A DNA stretch of 64,000 nt, from contig CM059971.1 of assembly GCA_030490835.1 (NCBI GenBank), forward strand, positions 122,358,564-122,422,563, in the 5' to 3' direction. Position 1 is the stretch's first letter; every line of letters starts with the position of its first letter. This DNA comes from Annona cherimola. Taxonomy: Eukaryota > Streptophyta > Magnoliopsida > Magnoliales > Annonaceae. Both the position numbers and the translations under genes were made by a program. Positions 49,401-62,340 of this stretch are shown here, piece by piece. The notes beneath the pieces were generated by a model that saw only the letters and a list, made by a program, of their open reading frames with translations, searched no databases and had not been told where the DNA came from.

Positions 49401-52400
49401 GATATCAACAACTAGGATGAAATGAAATACGCTCTGTATAAATATTCAAGAGTTGCAGAAATGTGCAGGCACCAAGAACTTAAGGGTTGGGGAAGGGGTA
49501 GGTAGCTATCTAGATCCATTTCTAACTTGCTGATGGTTTTACCTACGTAACAGTGGTTCAAGAAAGCTTGGCAAAGGCCCATTTTAAAAGAATTTTTATG
49601 TAAACTTAATTTTAAAGGGATTAATTAACAACCCATTGTGTTGGAAGACGTGTCATGATTGGAATAACGAGATTCGTGAGACTGAATACCATTGCTCTGA
49701 TATGATTAAGATGAGGATTAGAAACATGACGAGTATCACGTTGCTGTTTAATATCAGGTCCCTTTGATGCAGCAACGAATGACTTGTGGGGGTCCATCTC
49801 AAATCATTCATTCAAGGCCCAACTACATCGAAGTAATGATAAAAGCAAGCAAGCATTTGATTTCTTCAGCTTCATATTCTTCACCATAGTTCTTCATCTG
49901 CATCCTCCTCGTTCATACTGCAAATACTACTGGAAAATTGCGTTAGCTCCCTCTTTCCTCATGATCGATAACAAATTCCATGCAATATTTTGTGTCCCTA
50001 TGTTTAACTAGAAACCAATGCCGTAAATGGTCTTCTTTGTTCAAGCAACAGAGCTCCTTATTACAGTTGGGAATAACTGTCACTGTCATTTGCATAAGGT
50101 GACTCTGCGGTTAACCTCACAAAGCACCACACATAATTACAAGGCTACATTAACAATCATCAAATAAAAGATAATGAAAGGAAGAAAAGATATTGAAGAC
50201 TCATTGGCCTCTCTGACACGAGACAACAGCCTTGCCAGGCTCCCTGAATGCAACATTCCACAATAACTAAAATGCAAGCATGTTGATTGTAGAAGAATTA
50301 TGAGTCTTCGAATGGCTTATATCGCCATTTCAAAAGCGTGCATGGGCAGTGTGCATGCCAGATTGATCCTGCTGGTTCTGTCAGAGCTTAAATCAACGTT
50401 GTAAATTTCAAAATACTTAGTTGCATTGTCGTGTGGGTTAATTGTGAAATGCCAAGGGACTTCCTTTTTCTTTTTTTCTTTTCTTTTTTACATAAAAGAT
50501 CTCTGATGTATCCTCAAACTAGAACAGTCGTTCTAGAGCCCCAAAATCATGGACGTGGGATCAAATCTCATGGAGGGCATGCATCTCAGATCATGCACAC
50601 AAGGAAAGTAGCATGTCCAAGATCCTCACCAAGAAAAGAAACGGGAAAAATACACACTTCCTTGCAATTAGCACTCCTAATAGCTTGTAGACAAAAGGAC
50701 ATCAGTAGCACCATTAAAATTGCAATGTGTTAACATCACGTTCATAAGTCAGAAGACTGCAGGTCTGTTTCTGCAGCCCATTGCCACATCCATTGTTCCT
50801 TTCCTTCTCTCGCTGCTTCTCTACCTCATCCCTTGTTCCTCCCTCTTCTCCTCCAACTTCATCCTCTGTTCCTTCTCCTCCTCAGCCTCCTTATCAACCG
50901 TCGTTTGTCTCCACCAGTAATATAACTACCTAACACTAATTGTTGCCCAGATGCCATCTTCAGTAGCAAAAATAATGGATTCTAATGCGGAAACAAAAAA
51001 AAAATCTATTCATAGTAATGGATTGTAAAGATAAAAATTACTCTAAGAACAACAAAATCAGATAAAACAGAAAACGTAAACTAAATCTCCGTTGTCAATT
51101 ACTCATCCATTCATGACTGCTTATTTCGACATGTGCCTCAAAATCAACATGGGACTTAGTCCAATCATGTCAAAGATCTGCATCTTCCTCAAATTCCCAT
51201 CGATCTCGAAGACCCTTAGCAACAGGTCCCCACATCCCTTTGTCACAAAGTATTGACAACCAAACTTTTTATTTACAACCAAATTTTAACTTTAACCAAC
51301 TTTGGTTGCCAAAAATAAATTCCTTGTAGCATATAGCTATGAATGCCTGCACAAATACTAAGGTTGAGAACAAAATACATGTATACACAAAAACGGAGAC
51401 TTAATTTGGTTGGTTGAAAGCTTAATTTGCTAGAGAAAAGAATAATTGGCTAATTCATAAAACAATTATACCTTCTTCTTTTTTTTGCAGGCAATGGGCT
51501 GCCTTTCTCTCATAATCTCCACTTGGATTGTCTATTTTATTTCTTACCTAAACCTATAAATCATATGCTTATAGATAGGAAAATATTTCAATACATGTAA
51601 ATGCACCGTAACTTTCGATACATTTGGCTCAAAATGAGCCTCATATGACCATAAAATGTATATATAATCTAGCTTCAATACATTCAAATGTACCGATTTA
51701 TTTTGCTACTCTCATCTAGTTTAAGCCCTATCTTGATGATTTTGTTTAATTCAATCCATTCATTTTATTTAAAACTATTTGTTTTATTTAACTACCAAAA
51801 ATCATATCAATTGTACATATGTGTATGCCACATCTTCTAAAAATGTATAAAAACATATACAAATTTAGAAAATCGCTTAAATCCATATATCAAAGTTTTA
51901 GAATATTATAAAATTCTATAGAATCATTAATCTAAGTAGAATGAATATTGTAAATATTTTAGATATTAAATTGAGATTTTATAGGTCCTTATGATAAACA
52001 AATCATTTTTAATGGATTTAATTTCCTTTTAAGTGATTGTTAATTTTAAAAATGATGCAAGTTATGGATTGAGATAATTTTTAGTATCTCAATAAAAAAA
52101 TAATGCTAAATACAATGGATAAATTAAATTTAATAAAATCATCAAAATAGAGCCTAAATTAGACAAGAGTACCGAAATAAATTAATACATCCAAAAATAT
52201 AGAAGCCAAACTCTACATGAGTCAGGTGTGTGTGTGTATGCAGCTTTTGCATATGTGCATCCATAAACACAAAACCATGTGCAATTTTATGCGCAGTATT
52301 CATGCTACCTAAGCACATATATAGCCTGAAAAGAATACATGACACCAAAAAATATACCTAACAATAATCGTGTTATAAAGTAAACAAAAAATCTCATGTT

Positions 52401-53376
52401 TTCTTTTTCTTAAAAGGAATTGTTTCCTTCCCCACACACACATTGGTTATTTTCTCATTGATGCGCTTGGCCAAAACTAGCTCATTTGTGTTGCTGGGTT
52501 TTGAAAAAAAATGTAAAATTTGATAACATTTGCTTGTGATTTACAGTGGATACTTCATGACTCGAGTAACGGTCATTGCCAGACTTTTGAAGAATTGCAG
52601 GTTATCATGGTCCAAAGGATCCAATTGGACAATTTCCAAAATCGGTTTGCAAAATATTCCTGTTAGACGTTTTTAAGTTAAATCTCTCATGATAAAAATT
52701 AAGTCATCCTGATCACTGTCAATTTTATTACAAAGTTTTTAGGACGATAAAAAAAATCACGTCGGACATTGGTTTATTATTGTTATAATAATGATAATTG
52801 CTTACATATTTGCAACAATTTTAATCATATCGCAAAAAAATAGTTGTTACAAGTAATACATTTGATTGTGAAATTACTAAGGACAATAATAGGGCAGTTT
52901 ACTGATTTCTAAAAACACCAAGAGAAAATAAATACTAACGAGGTGTATTTGCAATATCCATGAAAAAATGATAAGTAAAGAACCAAGTTGTAACTTAAGT
53001 AGGGTGCTCATGGGCCCACATGTTGGGGGTACTCTAAAATAGGTATGGTAGTTTTTTATTTTCTTACATGTTGGGGAGAGCAGGTTCTAAATAAAAAAAA
53101 TACCTAGCTAAATTAGGATAGGATAAGTTTCAAGGTCTAGGTACCCATAACCGACCCAAGTTAATAATATATATTCGATATATCTTTTATACAATATACT
53201 ATATATTTAAAGAGAATATATCTTTTATAAATATAAAAACTCGTTTAATTTATCTATCATTTGGTACATTTAATCAATGTATTTTAAAATTATATTATTA
53301 CTATATTAGTCATAGGTATTAAGTAAAATTTATATTAGAATTATAATGTTCTCATATAGTCTAAAAAATCATTTCA
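46436..53376. other. Long intergenic stretch, no gene supported
   Basis: About 6.9 kb with only short frames. The segment 47280-47480 resembles a foldback core without preserved ends. A GA-run lies at 48353-48366. The 66-codon hydrophobic frame at 50720-50920 is Leu/Ser-rich by composition and I do not call it. A (TG)n stretch is at about 52225-52237. Confidence 0.4.
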
Positions 53377-53670
53377 AGGTGCGTTTTATAAATAGTAAAA
53401 AAAGTCAAGCTAAAGTTTTTCAATGTAAAACTTTTTACTATTAATAATTATCTTATTTTTCAATCATTTTTTCACATCTTCCTATACAACTACTCTACTT
53501 TTCAATCATTTTTATACTACTGCTTACACAACTAACATATCTATTTTAACTTTATTATCTTTACGTCTCATCATTACCCTTATCATATCACATCATTTTC
53601 TTTTGAATTTAACACATTTTATACTAAAAACTTTTCCTCCAAAAATTTTATAACTTTCCAAACACACTCT
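53377..53670 (-). mobile_element. MITE, GTGTTTGG family, copy 4
   Basis: Left GGTGCGTTTTATAAATAG, right CTTTCCAAACACAC. The internal order on the minus strand matches copy 1 (AAAAGTTTT, GTGATATGATAAGGGTAATG, AGATATGTTAGTTGTGTAAG). Confidence 0.65.
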
Positions 53671-54235
53671 TAAAAAATTGACTTAGAAATGAAACCGAAA
53701 CTGACTTGACTTTAGAAAAATAAGGTATTATAAGCTTCAAATCAATCCTACAAAAAATAAAATAAAGTAGAAGTTTTTTAAGAACAAAATAAAGGTAAAA
53801 CGTAACCCAGAACCGTACTTACTAGAATGCAAATCCCCCACCCTAAAAAAAATAAAATAATCACGTACAGGTTGTCACATGCATGCACCGTCCTGAGCGA
53901 TTCCTTTTTCCCACGCCAGATGTGATAGCATCGATGGCCACGACATGTTCTTCTGTTCATCCGCATTTGTCCTTTTGGTATCAATCAATGCTCTATCCTC
54001 AAAACTAGCAGACTGAAGACCCTCACGAGAATGGCAAAACACTTTAATGCTGGAAACTATGGAAGTTCAAGCTGCACCAGAAAACCACTACAATTTTGCT
54101 TTATATGATTCATTTCCTACTCGCTGTTGGGAATTTGCCACCATGGAATGCTCTCATCATAGCTGTCAAGTACTTTGCATATCTTTATCCGAATGAACAC
54201 ATAGATAAGATCTTCTCTATTGCTTTTAGGAGTAA
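53671..54235. other. Intergenic, nothing recognised
   Basis: No gene or clear repeat. Confidence 0.4.
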
Positions 54236-54597
54236 TGTTTCAAATTTCAATGCATTCGGATGCATTCAAAATCCATTTTTTAAAAATTTCTTTGAAAATT
54301 CTTTATAAAACTATTAATCTTAATATATTTAACTTGTATTTAAGCTTTACTATTTTTAAAGATGTGTATACATATTGATTTTTAAAAATAGAGGTATGTT
54401 ACTTATTGAAAAATGACTAGAACCCCCATATTTTTAAAAATAATATATATACATACATCTCCAAAAATGGTAAAACTTGATTTATAAATTAAATACACCC
54501 AGATTAATGGTTTTATTAAAAATTTTCAAAAAAAAAAAATGAGTTGTGTATCAGAGTGCATTGAAATTTCAATGCATCTAGATGCACTAAACTTTGC
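54236..54597. mobile_element. Foldback MITE of the hairpin-ended family, ATGCATC ends
   Basis: Centre near 54413. Core TTACTATTTTTAAAGATGTG with mirror CATCTCCAAAAATGGTAAAA. The right end has the perfect palindrome TGCATCTAGATGCA (54573-54586). The left end has ATGCATTCGGATGCAT with one central mismatch pair. Ends differ from copies at 10268, 17046 and 46043. Confidence 0.7.
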
Positions 54598-55841
54598 TTT
54601 CATTGGGTCTTCCCTTCTAGTTCTAGTTATGGTGATTTTGATGAGTTGGACAAACAAAGGTAGAAGACCCAGTGTTGGACTAAGGATGAATTTGGGCTTC
54701 TTAATGTTTGTTGCATCACTACTGAGAGTACCTATCATGGACTGGGCTTACACGTATGGGGTAGGAGGCAAATGGGGAAAGGAATCAAGGAGTAGGCCTA
54801 CTCACAAATGGGGAATAGAGATGAGAATAGAATAACAAGATGAAAGATCTGCTGGCCCTATCCCATGCTTTTCCCCCCTATCTAATGTCAAAAATGGAAG
54901 GGACGAATAATAAGCACAAGACGGAAGAGAAGAAAATCGAAAGTCTAAAAATCAGCAAGAGAAGAGAAGGAGAATAGAGATGGATGGACCTAAGAAAGGA
55001 GAATTACAGTGCTGCACAAAGCAATGACGTCCCTAACCCGAGCTGAAGATGAAGATGACGCCAAACAATCTTCACTGCAATAGAGAGAGAGGAGACGAGC
55101 ATGCACGAGCTCTTGTACCTTGCTAGAGATGGAGATGCGTATTCAGAGGGAGAGAGAAAAGGGGGCAAAAGGGAGAAAAGGGGGCAAAAGGGCAAGTGGG
55201 GATATGGAGAGGCAATGATGAACAAGGGACAAGGATGGAGCACACGAGGCATATATAGGTGGGGAACAATGGATGGGTCGAAGAAGACAAGATGAAAAAC
55301 ACAGACGAGAAACGGCTTAAGGGATGAAGAAAATGACGGGACGACGACTTTAGGTTGGGGTTTCTTACCTAGACATATCTTTTTTCCAAAAATCAGATTG
55401 TAGATGGGGCAGTGTTGTCAAAACTAAATTAGTGAAGGAACTAGCCTAGTTCGAACCAGTTCGACCAATTAACATCAGCATGGTATATTTATGATGTCAT
55501 AGATGTTTAATTATTTTGAATTAATATATTGGTAAATTTTTATGTATTAATAATTCCTAAATATATATGTTAGACCCTAATCATCACGACACAGCCTACA
55601 AGAAAAAAATTAACAGAAATTTTTTTAAATTCATTAACTAAACATAAATATTAACATATTAAATTAGAAAAAAATCAACTTCATAACAGATCTGAAATGT
55701 ATAATAAGCCTTGACTCTTGAGTCTCGAATCCTCCCTTTTCATCTCTGTGTGTTTATAATTTGCACTTTTCCAAACATATATAACATAATAAGAAATAAA
55801 ATAAATTAATGATATTTGAACAATTAAATCTCTTATAATAA
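54598..55841. other. Intergenic with a small purine-rich tandem repeat
   Basis: A 19-bp unit AGAAAAGGGGGCAAAAGGG is repeated twice at about 55155-55192. Frames at 54539-54835 and 55004-55295 lack recognisable domains. Confidence 0.4.
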
Positions 55842-56114
55842 GCGTGTGTTTGCTTAACTACATAACTTTTTAAATTAAAACTTTTCACTATCTAGAATCA
55901 TCTTATTTTTATTATTTTTTACATCTTCTTCTACAACTACTTTATTTTTCAATAATTTATACATAACTACCATACAACTAACCTAAATATTTTACCTTTA
56001 TTCTCTTTACTCCTCATCATTACTCCTATTATATTATATCATTTTCTTTTATTTCAAAAACTTTTACACCGAAAACTTTTCATTCAAAAGTTTTATCACT
56101 TTCCAAATACACAA
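55842..56114 (-). mobile_element. MITE, GTGTTTGG family, copy 5
   Basis: Left GCGTGTGTTTGC, right TTTCCAAATACACA. The body AAAACTTTTCACTATCTAGA...AAAAGTTTTATCACTTTCCA matches the family. Confidence 0.65.
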
Positions 56115-56879
56115 TAATAATAAAATTACATAAGAAGAACAACTCATGTGCTCTACAATCAACCTTCAACAAAATATAATATCGCATCTGCCATAAGAAA
56201 TATATATAATATTGCACGTTATAAAACCACATATAATAATAGAATTATAGAATTATGAAAGAATTTATCCATTCACAAATCCACCATTGACATCAAACAT
56301 AAAATTTTAAAAGTCTACAAGTCCACCATTGGTGTTGCATTTGATCCAATGGAGGTAGCGGACTGATTTGCATATTGTTTCGATGTTGACATGGTTATCA
56401 AAGAACTGCCTACAACCATACAATGTACAAATTTATAAATTACAGTAATTATATCATGCAATCAACAACAATAACACAAATACACAATTAAATCAACTGC
56501 AACAATGCAGTAGAACAACATAATACAATCAATTAGTCCATCAACAATCCGATTGCATAATATGAATATCTAGTTTTTTTTTAATTTAAAAAACAATTGA
56601 AGAGAAATCTTGATGCTTATTTCTTACAATTCTTTTGCTTCAATTTACAGACTACACTGTGCTGGAGTAGCTGCATGTCTACAACAGAATAACAGTAGAA
56701 AATAGTTGGTTAGATTTCAGGGGAAATAACAATAAAATGCAGTAAAAAATAGCAGCACGCCCCTGTTGTTTTGATTTCAGAGAGAGAGAGAGAGAGAGGA
56801 TTGACGATGACGAAGAAAGAATAAATTACCGATTGCAGGGCTTGATGGGTTTGCTGGTTTGGTCGGTCGTTGTACAATA
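56115..56879. other. Intergenic, nothing recognised
   Basis: AT-rich. A GA-run lies at 56780-56798, directly before the duplicated UBP15 leader. Confidence 0.4.
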
Positions 56880-58035
56880 AGAGGAAATCGGTTAGGTTTC
56901 TTGCCTTCTATGGAAAAGAAAACGCTCAAAAAGGTCAATCTCAAGAGAACAGAATTTCAGTAAACTAGAATGGATCAAGATCTGAATAAAACATTTAAAC
57001 AAGCTCCCTGTTTCAAATTTTCCAAAGGAAATGATCTGTTTCGAACATATCCCGAGTGCTGCATTCACTGCAAGTAAACAACAGTGAAAATTTTGGAAAC
57101 CTTAGCATTCAAGCAAAACCCGTTTCGACATTTTGCTCTGCCACTGCGATGCCAGCCATCAAAGCCAATTAAAACTTGATAAAAATAAAAATAAAAATAA
57201 AAAATACTCCTCACGGCAAGATCTAAAGAAGCAAGGTGCTGACTCTAATGACTTGTCTGGAAACGTACTATCCCCCAGAAATCATCGCTGCACGATAGAT
57301 CCCAATATCTCGATAAGCAAACCAAGCTCCGGAAAAAAAAAAAAAAAAAAAGAAGAAGAAGAAGAAGAAGATTTCAGGAAAAATCACTTCAGCAGGCAGT
57401 GACTTTAGAAACCTCATAGTCCACAAACCAAACATCCCCCATAGATCGAGAGGAAAAGAGTCTTTAAATTCCTATCCCCAAAAACCCAGCCCAAGAAGCC
57501 GATATTTCTACAAAACCCGCTCATCCATGCTTCGATTTCTGCAATTGCAGGGACAGAACAAGCGGCTGCTTATATGAAAAAGATCTGCAAAAGAAAAAGA
57601 TAAAGGGAATGAATAAAATTTGGTGGGAATAATTTTGAAGAATAAAAGTTGTTAAATGAAATGAAAAAGGTAATAACGTGGGGAGAGAGAATAAAATTTT
57701 AAAAAATAAATTAATTGAATAAATAATTATGTAGAAATAATTTAAAAGAATAATAGTCATGCAAAATCAAAAATTTTAACTTTACCTTTTACACCCGTAG
57801 CCAAACACACCCCTTCCATGATGCCGCTGCCGCCCACAAAACCGCATTCCAAGAAACGAAGATTCTCGCGACAATCTGCTTCAAGGGTACTCTTTTTTTC
57901 TCAGTAACTTCACTGTTCAGGGGGCGAGAAAAATCAAGAAAGAGGTTCTTGTTTTTTCAACAGTGTGGGGATGAAATTCGAAGGCAACGAGCGTCGGCTT
58001 GAGTGGTAGATGATGAGAAAAGAAATGTATAAAGG
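56880..58035 (-). repeat. Duplicate of the UBP15 5' leader and intron start
   Basis: Runs parallel to about 43795-44975 in the same orientation. Shared landmarks include ACTTTAGAAACCTCATAGTC-type stretches, GCAAGGTGCTGACTCTA, GGAAACGTACTATC, GCTCATCCATGCTTC and CAAGAAACGAAGATTCTC. The copy has lost about 90 bp near 57295 and gained a MITE at 57605-57813. No UBP coding exon accompanies it. At the equivalent of the leader donor (GTACAAGGTGAG) the sequence is replaced by the MITE end. Confidence 0.85.
57605..57813 (+). mobile_element. MITE, GTGTTTGG family, copy 6, inside the duplicated leader
   Basis: Begins GGGAATGAATAAAATTTGG and ends GTAGCCAAACACACCCC. It is absent at the equivalent place in the UBP15 locus (44722-44735), so it inserted after the duplication. 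Confidence 0.75.
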
Positions 58036-58171
58036 TCCAACGTCGACGAGAAAGCGGAAGAGGAGAAAGGGAGCCTCGCCGCCGGCAATCGTGGGCAAAA
58101 TGCTTGCAGGGCTGGGGCGTGCGAACGGAAAATTGTGTTTTTGCAAATATACATATAATAAGATTTGATTT

Positions 58172-58452
58172 AGTGTGTGTTTGGGAATGGGTAAAACTTT
58201 TGATGAAAAGTTGTAAAGAGTAGAAGTTGTTAAATGATATGATATGATATGGGTAATGATGATGAATAAATAGGATAAAGTTGAAATAGATAGGTTAGTT
58301 GTGTTGGTAGTTGTGTAGAAATGATTAAAAAGTAGGATAGTTGTATAGAAAAATGTAAAAAAATGATTAAAAATAGGGTAGTTATTGAGAGTAAAAAGTT
58401 TTAGATTGAAAAGTTTTAACTTGACAATTTTTCCTTAATAACAAACACACCC
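58172..58452 (+). mobile_element. MITE, GTGTTTGG family, copy 7 (well preserved)
   Basis: Left GTGTGTGTTTGGGAATGG, right AACAAACACACCC. Immediate flanks are TTTA and TAAA. The body is nearly the same as copy 1 (AACTTTTGATGAAAAGTTG, GTTGTTAAATGATATGATAT, AGGTTAGTTGTGTTGGTAGT). Confidence 0.8.
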
Positions 58453-58520
58453 TAAATTGTATTATAAATATATTTACAAAATTTATGTAAAATTATAAAT
58501 GAGGGATAATTTTGTTAGGC

Positions 58521-58860
58521 CAGGCTAATTAAGGCGTTAGTTAGCTTGACCCAAAAAATATATTTTTTATTTTTTATAAACATGTAGGGTTATGTGTATT
58601 TAATTTATAAATTAAGTTTTATCATTTTTGAATACTTTTAAGTATTTTTTATTTTTAAATACAGTGGTATTTTCGTAATTTTCTGTCTCAAAAATTATGA
58701 AAAATATTATTGTGTTTAAAATTTTTAAAAATGATTAAAAAATCCAAAAATGATAAAACTTAATTGACAGATTAAATACACTTAATTCTATATATTTATA
58801 AAAAAATTAAAATTTTGACTTGACGCGTGGGGGGCAGGCAGCTATGCGCCTGGCGCACCC
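58521..58860. mobile_element. Foldback MITE of the hairpin-ended family, GGCCAGGCTAA ends
   Basis: Core as in the other copies (ATTAAGTTTTATCATTTTTG mirrored by AAAAATGATAAAACTTAATT), centre near 58688. The left end folds on itself (GGCCAGGCTAAT against TTAGCTTGACCC). The right end (GACGCGTGGGGGGCAGGCAG) is less preserved, with only GCCAGGC shared with the left. Confidence 0.6.
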
Positions 58861-60360
58861 GAACACCCCTCGTTATAAATATATTCTCTCTGTTTGGATT
58901 GCTCTCTTTCTTCTGTGAAAACCGACATCATGTGGAGCAACCAGAACGTCCAGTCATCTTTCTATACTGTCACGACAATTGTCCATTTTCATGCGCGCCC
59001 CTCCGATAGAGCGGTCATGACTATTGTCAACAAAGTATTTGCCAACATTTCAGATATATTTGGTTTTCTTCTACTGTCGTCAGCATAAGGTATTTTGATG
59101 GCAGGTGATGGGTTTTATCGAAGATGGACAACTATTGATGGCAAACGTGTGGCGAAGATAAATTTTCACGGGAGAAGGATGCTATCGAATCTGTAACTGT
59201 CAACACGGTCGAGATTTGAAGAGAGGACGAGCATTGCTATCGTTGTTGTAGAAGCTTATTAGGTGTTTGATGTAAAGATCGATGACGACAGTCATGGCTT
59301 CTCTACTAGCTTAGGATGATGCAGCATCACGTGTTTGGTGTTCGGACAATGCATCTCTATTCATACATTAAGAGTATTCTAGGTATTTAAAAAATTAGTC
59401 TATAATATACTATACGTTCCATAAGTTAATCGATGGACATCGAACCTGATAGATATATTCAGGATTATATGCAAACGCTGAAACAGAGTGTGTATATTTA
59501 CGACATTGAAAATATAGTGAATATATATGGGATTAAGGTGAAATCTATTAAATATATTTGAGATTAAGATAAAATATAATGAATATATTTGGAAAAAAAA
59601 TTTTTATCTTACTCAAACCGGCCAAACCATGGCAGACACATTTTCTTGGTCTAGTTCAATGAGAAGTGATGGAACCGACTATTATTGAACCGGACTGGAG
59701 GCTAGTTCCCAATTAAATTAACTAGTCCAACACTAATATGAGGTAGGAATAGTGCCCCGCTGCCTTAGAATTTTGAAACAGCCCTAAATGACAGACCTAA
59801 TATCTTGCCCTCATCCTGTGTAAAAATTGGACAGCTCATGGGTTAACCAGCCTTAATTTTCACTATTGTCACCAACGAATGGAACGCAAAACAGTAAAAC
59901 CTAGACATAAGCACTAGAAAATCCATTGCACGCGAGCTGTGTTTTGCTATAGTTTACATGAAATCCCCCAAAGCCCACGTCATCCTATTGTATTCTTGGC
60001 CCACTCAAAGCCCAAATTATTTATTTTATCTTTTGCCCACTCAAAGAGAATAGGGATCCATGTTCTTAGATGGGAAAAATGAAGAAAACTTTTTGACAAA
60101 CGATTTTTTGAAATAGATAGATAACGATGTGATATGATAATTTAAATTAAAAATAAAAAATAAAAAATAGATAAAACTGTTGCGAAGGAAAATGTGAGGA
60201 TGAAATAGAGGAAATAAATTTTTTTCTCCATTTTACGATTGGAAGGAGACACGTGGAAAGAAAATATTAGAATGACGTAAGTAGCAGTATCAATAAAGTT
60301 AGATCAAACAAAAATATATAAAAACATGAGATCTTTGCGGAAAAATATAGCTGAATATGA
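58861..60360. other. Intergenic, nothing recognised
   Basis: No gene or clear repeat beyond AT-rich DNA. Confidence 0.4.
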
Positions 60361-60888
60361 GTGTGTTTGGCATTCTAAACATCTCACGCTCTACAATCGT
60401 TCTATTTTCTAATCATTATTTCACATGGTTATGTATAATTATATTACTTTTTAATCATTTTTTCATAATTACTCATACGAATATCCTATATGTATTTTTT
60501 AAGAAATATTTAGTAATGTGCATGGAATGCGTTACCATAGGCTCCTATGGGTTTTTCTTTTTTAACGCACATTTTTTCACAAATGATTTAACGTATCAAC
60601 TATACAAATGCTTTACTTTTTCAAACGTTGTTTCTATGTTCTAATCCCTTGTCTCACAACTACCATATTTATTATAACTTCACCCATATCATTCACCAAC
60701 ATTTCCAAGAATTTATTTTCTCATTTCACACACATTTCTACTATAACTACATTACCACATATCTCATTAACTTTATTTTATTTACTCTTTACAATTATCC
60801 CTGTCATATCGTGGCACTCATCTCATTTAAAAAAAATTTACACAATAATTTTTAATTTAAATGTTTTATTAAATACCAAACACACACT
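60361..60888 (-). mobile_element. MITE, GTGTTTGG family, copy 8 (long variant)
   Basis: Left GTGTGTTTGGCATTC, right AATACCAAACACACAC. About twice the usual length because of an internal insertion near 60490-60600, which includes the hairpin CCATAG/CTATGG. Confidence 0.6.
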
Positions 60889-62052
60889 ACGATTTCCTTT
60901 CTTCCCTTCAGACTCAGTCGTAGTTCTGTAAAAATGGATGGTGCAAATCAAGTTAGGTGAGTCGTATCATATTTTTGTTCGGCCAATTATAGCCCAAAAG
61001 CCCAGAGAGACCCAACGTGAAAGCTAAATTCGAGCGGACGAAGGCATGGAATGAAATTTCTGGAATGATGAAAGTCACCAGGAATAAATAGTGTGCCCGG
61101 CTTGTGCCCATGGCAACACATTGTGGCATGTGACCACATGGTCAAACCCCGTCGCCTGCTCACAAACAATGTAATCAAAAAAAATTTTGATTAAATAAAT
61201 TTTAGATTTAAATTAACAATAAGAAATAAGAATATTATGAAAAATATAGGTGAATATATGTCATATTATGTCTTAAAAGTTGAAAATTTTCTAATTCTAT
61301 TCTTCTTTTCTTCTCATCGCATACGTATTTAATTTCGTAAAACTGGGGATGCACAATTGCACATAGGCGAATTCAGTAGGGACATATGCCCAGTTGAAAT
61401 TTTAAAGACTATATGGTTCTCCTTAATTTTTTGAAAAATATTTTAAAACATTGTTTGTTTTGATATGGTTGTGTTTTCTTAAATAATAGCATAATGAGAC
61501 CCACAATGATGCAATTAGGTGCATAATCCTTCATTTTAAATTTTTTTAGTTTTTTTTTTTTTGAAATTAGCATATAGGCCCGGGCATGACTGTCCTATAT
61601 ATACAGCCTTTACATTTGTTATTACTTTAATGTTTTATTTTGAATTTTAAAAATTAAAAAATAATCTGTGATGAATGATTTTTTTTTATAAAAACTATAT
61701 GTATGAGACATTGATGTTTGAGCCTACATATATATAGAAATTTTAAAAATAAAAATAAATTGTGTAATACACTAGGCGTACTAGAGCTAAATACACTCGA
61801 GTATATTGGATTCCATTCCTAACATAATACTTTCATATCAAATTGTCTGGGATCGCCAAAAGTCTTGAATCTACCATTGATGAGACATATTAATCAACAA
61901 AGTTGGGGTTTAATGAGATATCTCTCTTCAAATAAAATAGGTAAATGATATAAACAAACAAAATTAAGAGAGAGAACCACAATTGGTTTGGGCTAATTTA
62001 TTTTTTGATTGTCTCAGTTGTTTTATCGGAAGATCATATAAGTCTGAAAGTA
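60889..62052. other. Intergenic, nothing recognised
   Basis: AT-rich. Weakly repeat-like at 61570-61810 (CATATAGGCCCGGGCATGAC...). No gene. Confidence 0.4.
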
Positions 62053-62323
62053 CCAACCGGGCCGTCAGAAGCTTGGCAGGCGCTGGTGCGGGTTCGAATC
62101 CCGTTTTGGGATTTCGACCAAAAAAAAATGAGGGGTAGTAGGAGCAGTTGTCTCCCGGTAGGTTGTTGGAAGCTGTGTCTTCCTATTTCTTTGGTGGAGT
62201 TGTGTCTCCAAATTTCGTCGAGGGAGTTGTGTGTATTCCCAGATTTGTAAGAATGTCTCAGATCTTCAGTATAATATGTGTTGAGATGTATGTAAAATAT
62301 ATACCAATAAAATATATATATAT
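62053..62323 (+). mobile_element. tRNA-derived SINE with 17-bp target duplication
   Basis: Flanked by ATATAAGTCTGAAAGTA at 62036-62052 and 62324-62340. It contains a perfect pol III B box GGTTCGAATCC at 62091-62101. The tail GTTGAGATGTATGTAAAATA then TATACCAATAAAATATAT matches the SINE at 13015. It is the best-preserved SINE in the window. Confidence 0.85.
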
Positions 62324-62340
62324 ATATAAGTCTGAAAGTA

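Noticed and set aside
50360..50395. Resemblance of TTGATCCTGC to the start of 18S rRNA
   Set aside because: Only about ten bases agree; the following sequence does not continue as rRNA.
50720..50920. 66-codon hydrophobic plus-strand frame
   Set aside because: Leu/Ser-rich by composition of a pyrimidine-rich stretch; no homology, promoter or partner exons.
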